DNA from: 1-14-2-50-31-20 sp964617555
GTDB lineage: Bacteria; Bacteroidota; Ignavibacteria; Ignavibacteriales; Melioribacteraceae
DNA: 40,343 nucleotides
Reading direction: 5' to 3'
Assembly (NCBI GenBank): GCA_964617555.1
Contig: CAZTYP010000058.1
Location: 1-40,343 of the forward strand
How positions within the stretch are numbered: position 1 is the stretch's first letter; every line of letters starts with the position of its first letter. The position numbers and the translations under genes were made by a program. Below are positions 14,785 through 23,414 of the stretch, piece by piece. The notes beneath the pieces are model-generated. The model was not told where the DNA came from, did not search any database, and saw only the letters and a program-made list of their open reading frames with translations.

Positions 14785-17120
14785 TTTCCAAAGAAATATT
14801 AAGCAGACTTGAATATTTTAAAGTACTGGAATATGTGGCAAAATATTCTACAACGGAAATTGGTAAAGAGTTGGTGCTTAATTCGGAACCATTTGCTTCT
14901 TCCGAGTTTGCAATACTAAACGGCCAAAAAGTTTCGGAAGCAAAAGAAATTTTAATTCAAAATGATTTTCCGCCTTTGGAATTTCTCCCTAATTTACATC
15001 AATCCCTTTCACAAAGCAGAATTGAAGGAACATTGTTAACGATTAACACAATTAGAAATATTAATATTTTGCTTTCCGTTTCAAGAAAAATGAGCAATTT
15101 CCTAACTGCCAATTGTAGCAATACGATTTTATACAAAGAGTATAAAAATCGCCTCGTTGTAGATAAAATTCTTGAGTACGAAATAGAAAAAATATTTACC
15201 GCAACCGGAGAGATAAAAGATTCTGCCAGTAAAGAGCTAAGTAAAATTCGTTCTTCGATTAATGAAAAGAATGAAATTTTGCGTAAGACGGTCAGCAAAA
15301 TTTTAAAGCAATTCAGTAAAAATATGTTAGTGCAAGACGAATATGTTACCATGCGAGACGGCAGAGTGGTTTTACCTATTAAAGCCGAGCATAAGCGTCA
15401 TGTAAAAGGATTTATACATTCAGAATCCGGAACAGGCCAAACAATTTACATTGAACCTGAAGAATCCTTAGAGCTTAACAATGACTTGCTTTCACTTCGT
15501 TTTGCTGAAGGCAGAGAGATTGAGAGAATACTAAAACAAATTACCAAAAGAATTGGTGAAGCCAGTTTGTTCTTAAAAGATTCTTTAAATTCTATTGCAG
15601 AGTTGGATGCATATTTTGCCAAGGCACGATACTCTTTGGAAATTATCGGTAGTTTCCCTTCTGTTGAGAACAACAGAGCGTTTAAAATTATTGAGGGATA
15701 TCACCCGATACTTCTGAAAAAGTTGTCCAAAGCAAAGATTGTTCCGTTATCAATAGAGATAAAAGAAAAAGTAATTATTATTACCGGTCCTAATGCCGGT
15801 GGTAAAACGGTTGTTTTAAAAACAGTAGGATTACTTTCTTTACTTGTGATGTCCGGTTTTCACGTGCCCGTTAATCCCGACTCAAATTTTAATTTTTTTG
15901 AATCCGTATTTGTAGATATCGGGGATAGACAATCTATAGAAGACGATTTAAGTACGTTTAGTTCACACTTGGCAAATATAAAAAATATATTAAATTCGGC
16001 CGACAAAACCTCGTTGGTATTATTGGACGAATTGGGAACCGGTACCGACCCGACCGAAGGAGCTGCATTGGCTTCCGCAATTTTGTTGGAATTAAGAGAT
16101 AAAAAGGCAACTGTTCTTGCAACAACACATCACGGCAATTTAAAGATATTGGCAAGTAATGAAAAAGGATTGGAAAATGCTTCTATGGAATTTAATGTTG
16201 ATAAACTGCAACCTACTTACAGATTTAAACAAGGTTTACCCGGTTCAAGTTATGCTTTTGAAGTTGCAAGCAAAATTGGTATTGATGATAGTTTAATTGC
16301 AAAAGCAAAATCACTAATTGACGGCAACAACAATAAAATTGAAGATTTTTTAATTGATTTGGAAAGAAAAACCGGAAAAATAAGGGAGCAACTTAATAAA
16401 TACGAAATTGAAAATACACGGTTAAAAGGATTAACAAATCTTTATCAACAAAAATTAACAAAACTTGAAAAAGAGAAAAAGGAGATTATTGCTTCGGCAA
16501 AACGAAAAGCATCAGATTTTTTGGAAAATGTTAATCGTGAAGTTGAACAGACTATCAAAAGTATTAAAGAAAAGAAAGCGGATAAATCGGTTATAATAAA
16601 AGCAAAAAAAACAATAACAAATTTGAAAGAAGTAAGTAGGGTTGAAGAAAGGGAAGAAGAATTACATAAAATAATTATTCCTAAAGTTGGGGATTATGTG
16701 AAAATTGTTGATACGACTACAGCCGGTGAAATAATTTCCATTGATAAGAATATAGCACAGATTCTTGCCGGTAATTTAAAAGTAAAAGCGAAAATTTCTC
16801 AACTTGAATATGCGGAAAAAAAGAAAACAAAAGAAGTTAATGATGCCTACAGATTTCTCTCTACAGGGTTGCCCAATTCCAGATTGGATATCAGAGGAAA
16901 TAAGCCGGAGGAAGTTGAATTTGAAGTTGTTAAATTTTTGGATGATGCATACAGCAATGGTTTGGACAAAGTGGAAATAATTCACGGCAAGGGTACGGGG
17001 GTACTGAAACAAATGGTTCAAGAAATCCTAAAATCACATACCGGTGTTAAAGATTTTCATTTTGCTAAAATTGAATTGGGCGGAGAAGGAGTAACCATAG
17101 TAGAATTAAAAGAGGAATAA
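14781..17120 (+). CDS. mutS2: Endonuclease MutS2
   Basis: MutS-family ATPase with a C-terminal nuclease-like domain, implicated in limiting homologous recombination and, in some bacteria, in rescue of collided ribosomes. 779 residues, full length. The core and clamp occupy about 1-300. The ATPase has Walker A GPNAGGKT (near 336-343), a FVDIGDRQSIEDDLSTFSSH signature, and Walker B LVLLDELGTGTDPTEGAAL. A long Lys/Glu-rich coiled coil spans about 520-640. The Smr domain (about 700-779) has LDIRGNKPEE and the catalytic-type HGKGTG motif. There is no mismatch-recognition domain I, as expected for MutS2. The start overlaps the cvpA stop. Confidence 0.96.
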   Translation: MISKEILSRLEYFKVLEYVAKYSTTEIGKELVLNSEPFASSEFAILNGQKVSEAKEILIQNDFPPLEFLPNLHQSLSQSRIEGTLLTINTIRNINILLSVSRKMSNFLTANCSNTILYKEYKNRLVVDKILEYEIEKIFTATGEIKDSASKELSKIRSSINEKNEILRKTVSKILKQFSKNMLVQDEYVTMRDGRVVLPIKAEHKRHVKGFIHSESGTGQTIYIEPEESLELNNDLLSLRFAEGREIERILKQITKRIGEASLFLKDSLNSIAELDAYFAKARYSLEIIGSFPSVENNRAFKIIEGYHPILLKKLSKAKIVPLSIEIKEKVIIITGPNAGGKTVVLKTVGLLSLLVMSGFHVPVNPDSNFNFFESVFVDIGDRQSIEDDLSTFSSHLANIKNILNSADKTSLVLLDELGTGTDPTEGAALASAILLELRDKKATVLATTHHGNLKILASNEKGLENASMEFNVDKLQPTYRFKQGLPGSSYAFEVASKIGIDDSLIAKAKSLIDGNNNKIEDFLIDLERKTGKIREQLNKYEIENTRLKGLTNLYQQKLTKLEKEKKEIIASAKRKASDFLENVNREVEQTIKSIKEKKADKSVIIKAKKTITNLKEVSRVEEREEELHKIIIPKVGDYVKIVDTTTAGEIISIDKNIAQILAGNLKVKAKISQLEYAEKKKTKEVNDAYRFLSTGLPNSRLDIRGNKPEEVEFEVVKFLDDAYSNGLDKVEIIHGKGTGVLKQMVQEILKSHTGVKDFHFAKIELGGEGVTIVELKEE

Positions 17121-17129
17121 ATTTGCAAT

Positions 17130-18380
17130 TTAAATTGTAAGTGTTATTCTATTAATTTCCGGCGGCATTCCTACTCTACCCGGAAACCCGATAAATCCCA
17201 CGCCTGTACTTACGTTTATAACTTGCATCCCATTTTTATAAACACCGCCCCATTCTTTGTATCTCATATTTACCGGGGACCAACGCCACCCCGGAATTTC
17301 AATTCCGAATTGTGCTCCGTGTGTATGTCCGGAAAGAGTTAAATCTATATTGGTTTCGGGTAATACTTCGGCCTCCCAGTGTGTGGGGTCGTGAGTAAGT
17401 AAAATTTTAAATGCCGAAGTATCTATCTTTTCAATTGCTTTTGTTAAATTTCCGTATTGCGGAAAAGGAGGCAAACCCCAATTTTCAACTCCGATTAGTT
17501 CTATTCTACTTTCCCCGATTTGTATCGTTGAATGGGAATTGAGTAAAACGGTAAATCCGAGATTTTGTTCAATCGCAATTAATTTTTGCAAATTCTTTTT
17601 TTTCTGAAAGGGAGATTTCCACTTTATATATTCACCGTAATCATGATTACCGAGAATTGAAAATTTTCCGTATTTGGATTTTATTTTTGAAAGTGCGGAA
17701 ATGAAAGATGTTGTTTCGTCTGCAACATTGTTGACCAAATCGCCCGTAAAAACAACTATATCCGGATTTTGTTTGTTAATTAGTGAAACTACTTCTTCTA
17801 TTTTATCCGTTTTGTTGTCAAAACTTCCCAGATGAAAATCAGAAAATTGAACAATACGGAAACCGTTAAAATCCTTAGGCAGGTTCGGAAAATGAAGAAC
17901 GGTTTTACGAACAATGAAATTGTAGCGTCCCCAACCTATTCCGTAAATTAAAGAAGCAAAAGGTAAGCCTGCGGCAATTATTCCTATTTGTGTTAAAAAT
18001 TGTTTTCGTGTAATACCTTTTAAAGTAGTAGCTTTTTTTCGAGTTGGAAACAGTAAACGTTTTATTGCATGGAATAAATCATCAGTAAAATTAAAAAAGA
18101 TGAAAACCAATTTTGGGATATAAATTAATAAAAAGGTTCCGCTAAAGTAATGGAAATAGATTAATGATGTTTTAGGATTTGCAGTATCTTTATTTTGCAA
18201 TAGAATAAAAAGCCAAATGAAAATTGCAACAGGAATACTCCAATAAAAATATGATGAGAATTTTTTATAATTTGCATAAGATTTTGCAAATACTTTTCTT
18301 AATCCGTAGTAAGCATATAAATCAACTGCTAAAACTATTATGGCGAAAAAAAAGAATATTGTATAATATGATTGATGCAT
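17130..18380 (-). CDS. Membrane-anchored metallophosphoesterase (calcineurin-like)
   Basis: 416 residues. About four N-terminal membrane helices precede a calcineurin-type phosphoesterase domain with all metal-binding motifs: VQFSDFHLG (Asp181, His), VVFTGDLVNN, SILGNHDYG, ILLTHDP and LSGHTHGAQFG. This arrangement matches YkuE/YaeI-like enzymes that act on lipid or lipid-linked phosphates at the membrane, but the substrate cannot be read from the sequence. The last N-terminal helix is preceded by TRKQFL, a near-match to the Tat motif. The ribosome-binding site GGAG (nine bases before the ATG) overlaps the last codons of a short upstream ORF and one arm of an inverted repeat. Convergent with mutS2, 9 bp apart. 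Confidence 0.88.
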   Translation of the reverse strand: MHQSYYTIFFFFAIIVLAVDLYAYYGLRKVFAKSYANYKKFSSYFYWSIPVAIFIWLFILLQNKDTANPKTSLIYFHYFSGTFLLIYIPKLVFIFFNFTDDLFHAIKRLLFPTRKKATTLKGITRKQFLTQIGIIAAGLPFASLIYGIGWGRYNFIVRKTVLHFPNLPKDFNGFRIVQFSDFHLGSFDNKTDKIEEVVSLINKQNPDIVVFTGDLVNNVADETTSFISALSKIKSKYGKFSILGNHDYGEYIKWKSPFQKKKNLQKLIAIEQNLGFTVLLNSHSTIQIGESRIELIGVENWGLPPFPQYGNLTKAIEKIDTSAFKILLTHDPTHWEAEVLPETNIDLTLSGHTHGAQFGIEIPGWRWSPVNMRYKEWGGVYKNGMQVINVSTGVGFIGFPGRVGMPPEINRITLTI

Positions 18381-18384
18381 TTGG

Positions 18385-18450
18385 AATTACTCCGTATGGA
18401 AAGGAATCAATTTTTTCAGTTTGTTATTAAATTGTTTAAGCGGAGTAATT
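18385..18450 (-). promoter_or_regulatory. Inverted repeat able to mask the metallophosphoesterase ribosome-binding site
   Basis: In minus-strand RNA, AATTACTCCG (18450-18441) is exactly complementary to CGGAGTAATT (18394-18385). The latter contains the GGAG ribosome-binding site of the metallophosphoesterase. A second 6-bp pairing (AAATTG / CAATTT, 18429-18434 with 18408-18413 on the plus strand) can form inside the 46-nt loop. Both arms also lie in the short ORF at 18387-18560, so ribosomes on that ORF would open the structure. Confidence 0.4.
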
Positions 18451-18560
18451 TGCAATTCATTTTTATAATCAAAATATGTTTGCTGAAATGGAAGTTGCAG
18501 CCGGCTTATTTTATTATTAATCTTATACATAAATTTTGAAAGCATGATTATTAATAACAT
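18387..18560 (-). CDS. Short ORF (57 residues) upstream of the metallophosphoesterase
   Basis: A minus-strand frame with three possible ATGs (18560, 18545, 18530) and a TAA stop six bases before the metallophosphoesterase start. From the third ATG it reads MYKINNKISRLQLPFQQTYF and continues with a basic, soluble-looking sequence rich in Lys, Gln, Asn and Leu, ending KKLIPFHTE. It has no recognisable domain, signal peptide or membrane segment. None of the ATGs has a good ribosome-binding site, which counts against it; the fit to the operon (GGAG of the next gene inside its last codons) counts for it. Function unknown. Confidence 0.35.
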   Translation of the reverse strand: MLLIIMLSKFMYKINNKISRLQLPFQQTYFDYKNELQITPLKQFNNKLKKLIPFHTE

Positions 18561-18571
18561 GATTATTAATA
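18543..18571. repeat. Tandem 14-bp direct repeat
   Basis: CATGATTATTAATA occurs twice (18543-18556 and 18558-18571) with a one-base spacer, so a 15-bp period. It lies between the small lipoprotein gene and the metallophosphoesterase, and covers the first two ATGs of the short ORF. It may be a regulator site pair or a simple local duplication. Confidence 0.6.
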
Positions 18572-18603
18572 ATTATTGTTTTGAGAGTAATTTGTGCGGG
18601 GCA

Positions 18604-18795
18604 TTATTTTTCTTCGTTTTTGATTTTTTTTAACGAATCAATTTCTGCTTTTAGCCTTTTTATCTCTTCCGTTTTTGCTTTCTTTTGTAAGGTTAAACTG
18701 TCGGCTTCGTCTTTCTTTTGTTTAGGGTTATTCTGAGTATTTTTACAACTAAAAAGGATTCCGACCAAAAGCAGTATATAAATAATTTTTTTCAT
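18604..18795 (-). CDS. Small lipoprotein with coiled-coil tail
   Basis: 63 residues. MKKIIYILLLVGILFSC is a lipoprotein signal peptide with lipobox Cys17. The mature part is about 46 residues, almost entirely charged, with heptad-like spacing (LTLQKKAKTEEIKRLKAEID and SLKK) that predicts one helix forming a coiled coil, as in Lpp-like or spacer lipoproteins. It lies 39 bp downstream of the Na+/H+ antiporter gene on the same strand and is probably co-transcribed. Codon use looks like the neighbours. Function unknown. Confidence 0.65.
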   Translation of the reverse strand: MKKIIYILLLVGILFSCKNTQNNPKQKKDEADSLTLQKKAKTEEIKRLKAEIDSLKKIKNEEK

Positions 18796-18834
18796 TATTG
18801 TAAACTTAAGTTAGTTAAATATTAAAATTGTTAT

Positions 18835-20319
18835 TTACATAATAAAACCGAGCATAATATAGATAAAGGTAGTAATTAATCCTCCGAAAAGTGCATAAGG
18901 CAATTGGGTTTTAACATGGTCTATATGGTCGCATGCAGAAGCCATAGAAGAAATAATTGTTGTGTCGGAAATAGGGGAGCAGTGGTCTCCGAAAACCCCT
19001 CCGCCAAGTGCTGCTGCAATTGTTAAATAGATATTTGCATCAAGAGCTTGAGCCATAGGAATTCCTATAGGAATCATAATTGCAAACGTACCCCAAGATG
19101 TTCCGGTAGAAAATGCAATAATGCTTGCAACAACATAAATTATTGCGGGAACAAAACTCGGAGAAATCCATAGTTTGGACACTTCCGCGATATATAAACC
19201 AGTGCCTAATTCTTTGGTAACATTGCCTATTGCAAATGCAAGCATCATCAACAGAGCTAAAGGAATTAAACCGCTTATCCCTTTCATTATCAAATCGAAA
19301 GATTCTTTAAATGTAAATATTTTCTGTGACGTGTACAGAATAATCCCTACGGTAATTGCAATTAGTACCGAATAAAGAACAGATGTGGAGCCTGAACCTT
19401 GTCCGATTGCTTCAAAAATTTTGAGGTACCAAGGTAGTTCCGATATGTTAGGAACATTAGCCCAGCCGGTAAAAACGAGCATTATAGGCATCATCCCTAC
19501 CATGGTTAAAATAGGTATAATCATATTTCTTCCGCGTGGTGTAACCCCTTTTTTTGTTTCAAGTGAAATTACATCGGAGGAAATCATTGGTGTTGCTCCG
19601 TCTCTTAGAACTTTACCCGTAGCGGCAACACGTTCTTCCGCTTTTTTCATTGGTCCAAAATCTTTTTTGGATAGAATTATGAAAAGTACCATTGCAAGGG
19701 CAATCATCGGATAAAAATTGAGTGGGAAGGCTTTTACCATTACTTCAAAGGGATTTGCAAATCCCTGTGCCGCAATAAGCCCCATAATATAAGCTCCCCA
19801 TGCGTTTAACGGAATTAGAATACATGTGGGGGCTGAAATGGAATCGGCAATGTAGGCTAATTTTTCCCGCGGAATTTTCATTTTATCGAATATCGGACGG
19901 AAAATTGCTCCGACCGTTAAAACATTAATGCTTGACTCAACAAAAATTAGTACGCCGGTAAGCCATGCCAAAAGTTGTACGATTACACGGCTGTTTCCCG
20001 ATTTCTTTTTTTCCAGCTTTTCAACAAGAGTGTTAATATTTTTTACAAATCCTTCAACTCCGCCGGAACGCTGAACAAAGGCAATAAGTGCACCGACAAG
20101 GGAACTGAACATTATTGTACGGGTATTGCCGCTATCTTTAAAAACATCTACAAGGGCTTGTATTGTTGCAACTGTTCCGGTAAGAGGGTTAAAGTTACTT
20201 ATAATTACCCAGCCCAACCAAATTCCGAAGGTGAGCGAGATATATACTTGTTTCGTTTTTATTGCTAAAAAAATTGCGATAAGTGGTGGCAAGACCGATA
20301 GAAAACTGTAATGCTCCAT
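18835..20319 (-). CDS. nhaC: Na+/H+ antiporter, NhaC family
   Basis: Inner-membrane exchanger that expels sodium in return for protons. 494 residues with about 11-12 hydrophobic segments. Diagnostic motifs are LTFGIWLGWVI near the N-terminus, FSSLVGALIAFVQRSGG, SISAPTCILIPLNAWGAYI, STGTSWGTFAIMIPIGIP and the highly conserved GVFGDHCSPISDTTIISSMAS toward the C-terminus. The start ATG has GAGAG eight bases upstream. It leads a minus-strand group with the small lipoprotein. The related tetracycline-like or malate-lactate antiporters share the fold, so the ion pair is an inference from the family. Confidence 0.9.
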   Translation of the reverse strand: MEHYSFLSVLPPLIAIFLAIKTKQVYISLTFGIWLGWVIISNFNPLTGTVATIQALVDVFKDSGNTRTIMFSSLVGALIAFVQRSGGVEGFVKNINTLVEKLEKKKSGNSRVIVQLLAWLTGVLIFVESSINVLTVGAIFRPIFDKMKIPREKLAYIADSISAPTCILIPLNAWGAYIMGLIAAQGFANPFEVMVKAFPLNFYPMIALAMVLFIILSKKDFGPMKKAEERVAATGKVLRDGATPMISSDVISLETKKGVTPRGRNMIIPILTMVGMMPIMLVFTGWANVPNISELPWYLKIFEAIGQGSGSTSVLYSVLIAITVGIILYTSQKIFTFKESFDLIMKGISGLIPLALLMMLAFAIGNVTKELGTGLYIAEVSKLWISPSFVPAIIYVVASIIAFSTGTSWGTFAIMIPIGIPMAQALDANIYLTIAAALGGGVFGDHCSPISDTTIISSMASACDHIDHVKTQLPYALFGGLITTFIYIMLGFIM

Positions 20320-20621
20320 ATAACTCTCGTTATTAAAATTATATTTGATTGCTAAAATTAGAATAATATTGGTTTAAATCAAATAACGGGAAGTCATATT
20401 TTATTGTTTATGTGTTAATCAAAACAGAGCAGGCTAAAAGGTAAACCGGTAAAAGTTCAGGTTATCGTTCCGATACTTTTTAAATTGCAATAATTTACGT
20501 GCCTCTTAAAATGCCTTTTTTATTCCCATCTGATATTTATTATCCCAATAATTATGTATATTCACAAGTCCGAATTTATATTTTTACTTCGGAACAATGG
20601 TCGATTTTATAATTATGTGTT
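20320..20621. other. Divergent intergenic region, nhaC / YdcF-ElyC gene
   Basis: 302 bp, AT-rich. It must hold the promoters of both flanking genes, but I find no convincing -35/-10 pair. A weak hairpin TCCGAA / TTCGGA (20569-20574 and 20588-20593) lies about 30 bp before the plus-strand start. A 33-codon frame (from the ATG near 20511) is open but shows no protein-like features and is not annotated. Confidence 0.6.
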
Positions 20622-21635
20622 ATGAATAAGAATAATAGATTAGTTCTTTTATATCTCTTGATTGTTTCCTTTGTGGGAGTAGGTTTAACGTTTTTAATCA
20701 AATACGATTTAAATTCACTTTCATTAAAAAAGTTTAATCTCTTTTATGTAGGTAATTTGCTTCCAGCCATATTTTTTGTTTCTCTTTTTCTACTGATAAT
20801 CGCACAGTTTTTAAATAAAAATCATATTAAGTCCATACATCAGATTGTTTTGTTTTTGTTGGGAACTACTTTAATAGTGCTATTACTTACGTGTTATTTA
20901 TCGTTGAAGTACAATGTTAAGTTTCCGAAGGAGTACCTCTTCAATTATCCCTCTCAAAAAGTATTGGAGGGAATACTGCTTTTTGTTGCAACGTTTATAC
21001 AATTATATTTAGTGGCATTGTTGCTTAATCTTTTTTTTAATAGTGGAATTATTATATATGTAAAATCGTTGATATTGGTTGCGTTTATTTTTTTTATAAT
21101 ATTTACGGCAATTTTCTTTTATACAACCGGAGCAAAATATTCGGCTGATAAAATTAAACCTTCGGGTAATGCAATCGGAATTGTTTTGGGTGCTGCCGTT
21201 TGGGCAGATGTGCCAAGTCCTCTGTTTAAGGGAAGAATACGTAAAGCGGCGGAATTGCTTAAAAAGAAGAAAATTGCAAAAATACAATTAACCGGAAGTA
21301 ATGCCCCGGGAGAAATCAGCGAAGCAAAAGCGGCATATAATTATCTTTTATTGCTTGGAGTGAAAAAACATCTTATAAAAATTGAAGAAAAAACCACCAC
21401 TACCACGGAACAAATTAAGTATATCAAAAAAAAATTAACGGGGCATAATGTTTTTAATCCCGTTCTGATTATTTCCGACCAATTTCACCTTACCCGGGCA
21501 TTGGAAATATGTAAATTTTTTGATGTTAAAGCTGTTGGCGTAGCATCCGATTATAAATTGAAATGGGAAACCTTATTGTATTACAGATTGCGGGAGAGTG
21601 TTGCTCTAATGCTGTTTTGGTTGTTTGCCGTATAA
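20622..21635 (+). CDS. YdcF/ElyC/SanA-family (DUF218) membrane protein
   Basis: 337 residues. The first 175 residues contain about five membrane segments; the rest is a DUF218 domain. Family motifs are GIVLGAAVWADVPSPLFKGRI (a G.VVLG start with substrate-binding loop), KIQLTGSNAPGEISEAKAA, LIKIEEKTTTTTEQ (the E..ST.T.EN-like motif) and VLIISDQFHLTRALEICK. Relatives ElyC and SanA affect peptidoglycan precursor or envelope integrity; biochemical activity is unknown. There is no clear ribosome-binding site before the ATG. nusB follows 34 bp downstream. Confidence 0.85.
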   Translation: MNKNNRLVLLYLLIVSFVGVGLTFLIKYDLNSLSLKKFNLFYVGNLLPAIFFVSLFLLIIAQFLNKNHIKSIHQIVLFLLGTTLIVLLLTCYLSLKYNVKFPKEYLFNYPSQKVLEGILLFVATFIQLYLVALLLNLFFNSGIIIYVKSLILVAFIFFIIFTAIFFYTTGAKYSADKIKPSGNAIGIVLGAAVWADVPSPLFKGRIRKAAELLKKKKIAKIQLTGSNAPGEISEAKAAYNYLLLLGVKKHLIKIEEKTTTTTEQIKYIKKKLTGHNVFNPVLIISDQFHLTRALEICKFFDVKAVGVASDYKLKWETLLYYRLRESVALMLFWLFAV

Positions 21636-21669
21636 AAAAGTTAATTATTAATTTGAATAAAGGAAAATA

Positions 21670-22143
21670 ATGAAAAAAAAATCTCAAAGAAGGATTGCAA
21701 GAGAAAAAGTATTGCAAGCTCTTTATGCTTATCAAATAAACGGCGAGGGATTATCAATGCATACCGATACAATGATTGCAGATATTCAATCCGAAAACGA
21801 TAGAACTTTTGCCAGAAAATTAATAGATACTGTTGTTGCAAACAGTAATGAGTTGAACAAAAAAATCGAAGAGAAGGTTTCTAACTGGGAGATTGAAAGG
21901 ATTGCAATAATTGATAAAATATTGTTACGCATGGGATTGGCCGAGTTGCTTTATTTTAAAGATATTCCTCCGAAAGTTTCGTTGAATGAAGTTATTGATT
22001 TGTCTAAAGAATTCAGTTCCGCTAACAGTGGAAAGTTTATTAACGGAATTCTGGATGCGGTGTTAAAAGACTTAAAGAAGAGCGGAAAATTAAACAAAGT
22101 AGGCAGAGGACTGATTGATAAAAAACTCTTTTCGGAAAAATAA
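21670..22143 (+). CDS. nusB: Transcription antitermination factor NusB
   Basis: RNA-binding antitermination protein that acts with NusE (S10) on rRNA operons. 157 residues, all-helical. The N-terminal KSQRRIAREKVLQALYAYQING is the canonical Arg-rich boxA-binding start. The C-terminal half has NWEIERIAIIDKILLRMGLAELLYFKDIPPKVSLNEVIDLSKEFS and SGKFINGILDAVLKDL, both family hallmarks. AAGGAAA lies 4-10 bases upstream of the ATG. The stop codon shares one base with the ATG of the downstream MFS gene. Confidence 0.95.
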   Translation: MKKKSQRRIAREKVLQALYAYQINGEGLSMHTDTMIADIQSENDRTFARKLIDTVVANSNELNKKIEEKVSNWEIERIAIIDKILLRMGLAELLYFKDIPPKVSLNEVIDLSKEFSSANSGKFINGILDAVLKDLKKSGKLNKVGRGLIDKKLFSEK

Positions 22144-23414
22144 TGGGCAAAACGGAAAGTAAATTTAAAATATTTATTTGGTCGTTATTCGATTTTGCGA
22201 ATTCATCATATTCAATTGTGGTGGTTACTTTTATTTATGCCGTTTATTTCAAAGATGTTGTTGCCGGAGGTAAACCTATTGGAGATTTGTTTTGGAGTAT
22301 CGGAATAAGTATATCAATGCTTATCAGTGGAATTATTGCTCCGGTACTTGGAGCTATTGCCGATTATTCTGCCGGCAAAAAACGGTTTTTACTTTTTTTT
22401 ACTCTCCTCAGTATTATATCTACGGCTCTTTTATATTTTGTTCAAGAAGGAATGCTCTTTTGGGGATTGTTCCTTTTTATTCTTGCAAACATCGGGTTTG
22501 AAGCGGGGCTGGTTTTTTATGATTCCTTTTTGCCGGAAATTACAAAACCGAAAAACTACGGAAGAGTAAGCGGATACGGGTTTGCATTGGGCTATCTCGG
22601 GTCGCTTGCTTCGTTGGCTCTTGTTATCCCTTTTATAAAAGCTGATATGATTAACGAAACTTTTCCTGTATCCGCTTTTTTCTTTTTTGTTTTTGCAACT
22701 CCGTTATTCTTTTTTCTTAAAGATTCAAGGAGAAATGTTCCCGTAAATAGATCATTTGTTGCAATCGGTTTTAAGCGTGTTAGAAATACCATACGTAATT
22801 TGCAGAACTATAAAAATCTTGCATTGTTTTTGTTGGCTTTCTTCTTTTATATAGAAGGAGTAAATACCACAATTTTTTTTGCGGGAAATTTTGCCAGAAC
22901 TTCTCTGCATTTCTCTTTCACCGAGCTTGCACTTTTCTTTTTAATAGTGCAAACCACTGCAATATTGGGTTCAATCCTTTTCGGAATTCTTTCGGATTCT
23001 ATCGGACAAAAGAAAAGTATAATAATTTCACTCTATATTTGGATTATTACTATGTTTTTAGCATTTATTATCAGTAATGAACATAGTCCTTTTTTGCAAA
23101 AAATATCCTTTACTTTTAATTTGGATGTATTGCATTTTCAAGCAAGAAGTTTTTATGTTGTGGGACTTCTTGCCGGAAGTGTAATGGGAGCTACACAATC
23201 CGTAAGCCGTAGTTTAATGACTAAACTTACACCTACTGAGAAAAAAACGGAATTTTTCGGCTTTTATTCGCTCTTCGGAAAAAGTTCCGCAATTATCGGC
23301 CCACTAGTTTTCGGAATTATCAGTTATGTTACCGGAAGTCAATCGTATGCAATTTTATCAATAAGTTTATTTTTTATTGTAGGACTTATTGCATTAAGAT
23401 TTGTTAAAGATTAG
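22143..23414 (+). CDS. MFS transporter, UMF1/Atg22-like family
   Basis: Inner-membrane permease, 423 residues with 12 predicted helices. The N-terminus KIFIWSLFDFANSSYSIVVVTFIYAVYF is the signature of the UMF1 (Atg22-like) branch of the major facilitator superfamily. APVLGAIADYSAGKK between helices 2 and 3 matches the MFS loop motif, and GATQSVSRSLMTKLTP is typical of the second half. Substrate unknown; amino-acid or sugar export or uptake has been suggested for relatives. It is translationally coupled to nusB by a one-base overlap. Confidence 0.88.
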   Translation: MGKTESKFKIFIWSLFDFANSSYSIVVVTFIYAVYFKDVVAGGKPIGDLFWSIGISISMLISGIIAPVLGAIADYSAGKKRFLLFFTLLSIISTALLYFVQEGMLFWGLFLFILANIGFEAGLVFYDSFLPEITKPKNYGRVSGYGFALGYLGSLASLALVIPFIKADMINETFPVSAFFFFVFATPLFFFLKDSRRNVPVNRSFVAIGFKRVRNTIRNLQNYKNLALFLLAFFFYIEGVNTTIFFAGNFARTSLHFSFTELALFFLIVQTTAILGSILFGILSDSIGQKKSIIISLYIWIITMFLAFIISNEHSPFLQKISFTFNLDVLHFQARSFYVVGLLAGSVMGATQSVSRSLMTKLTPTEKKTEFFGFYSLFGKSSAIIGPLVFGIISYVTGSQSYAILSISLFFIVGLIALRFVKD

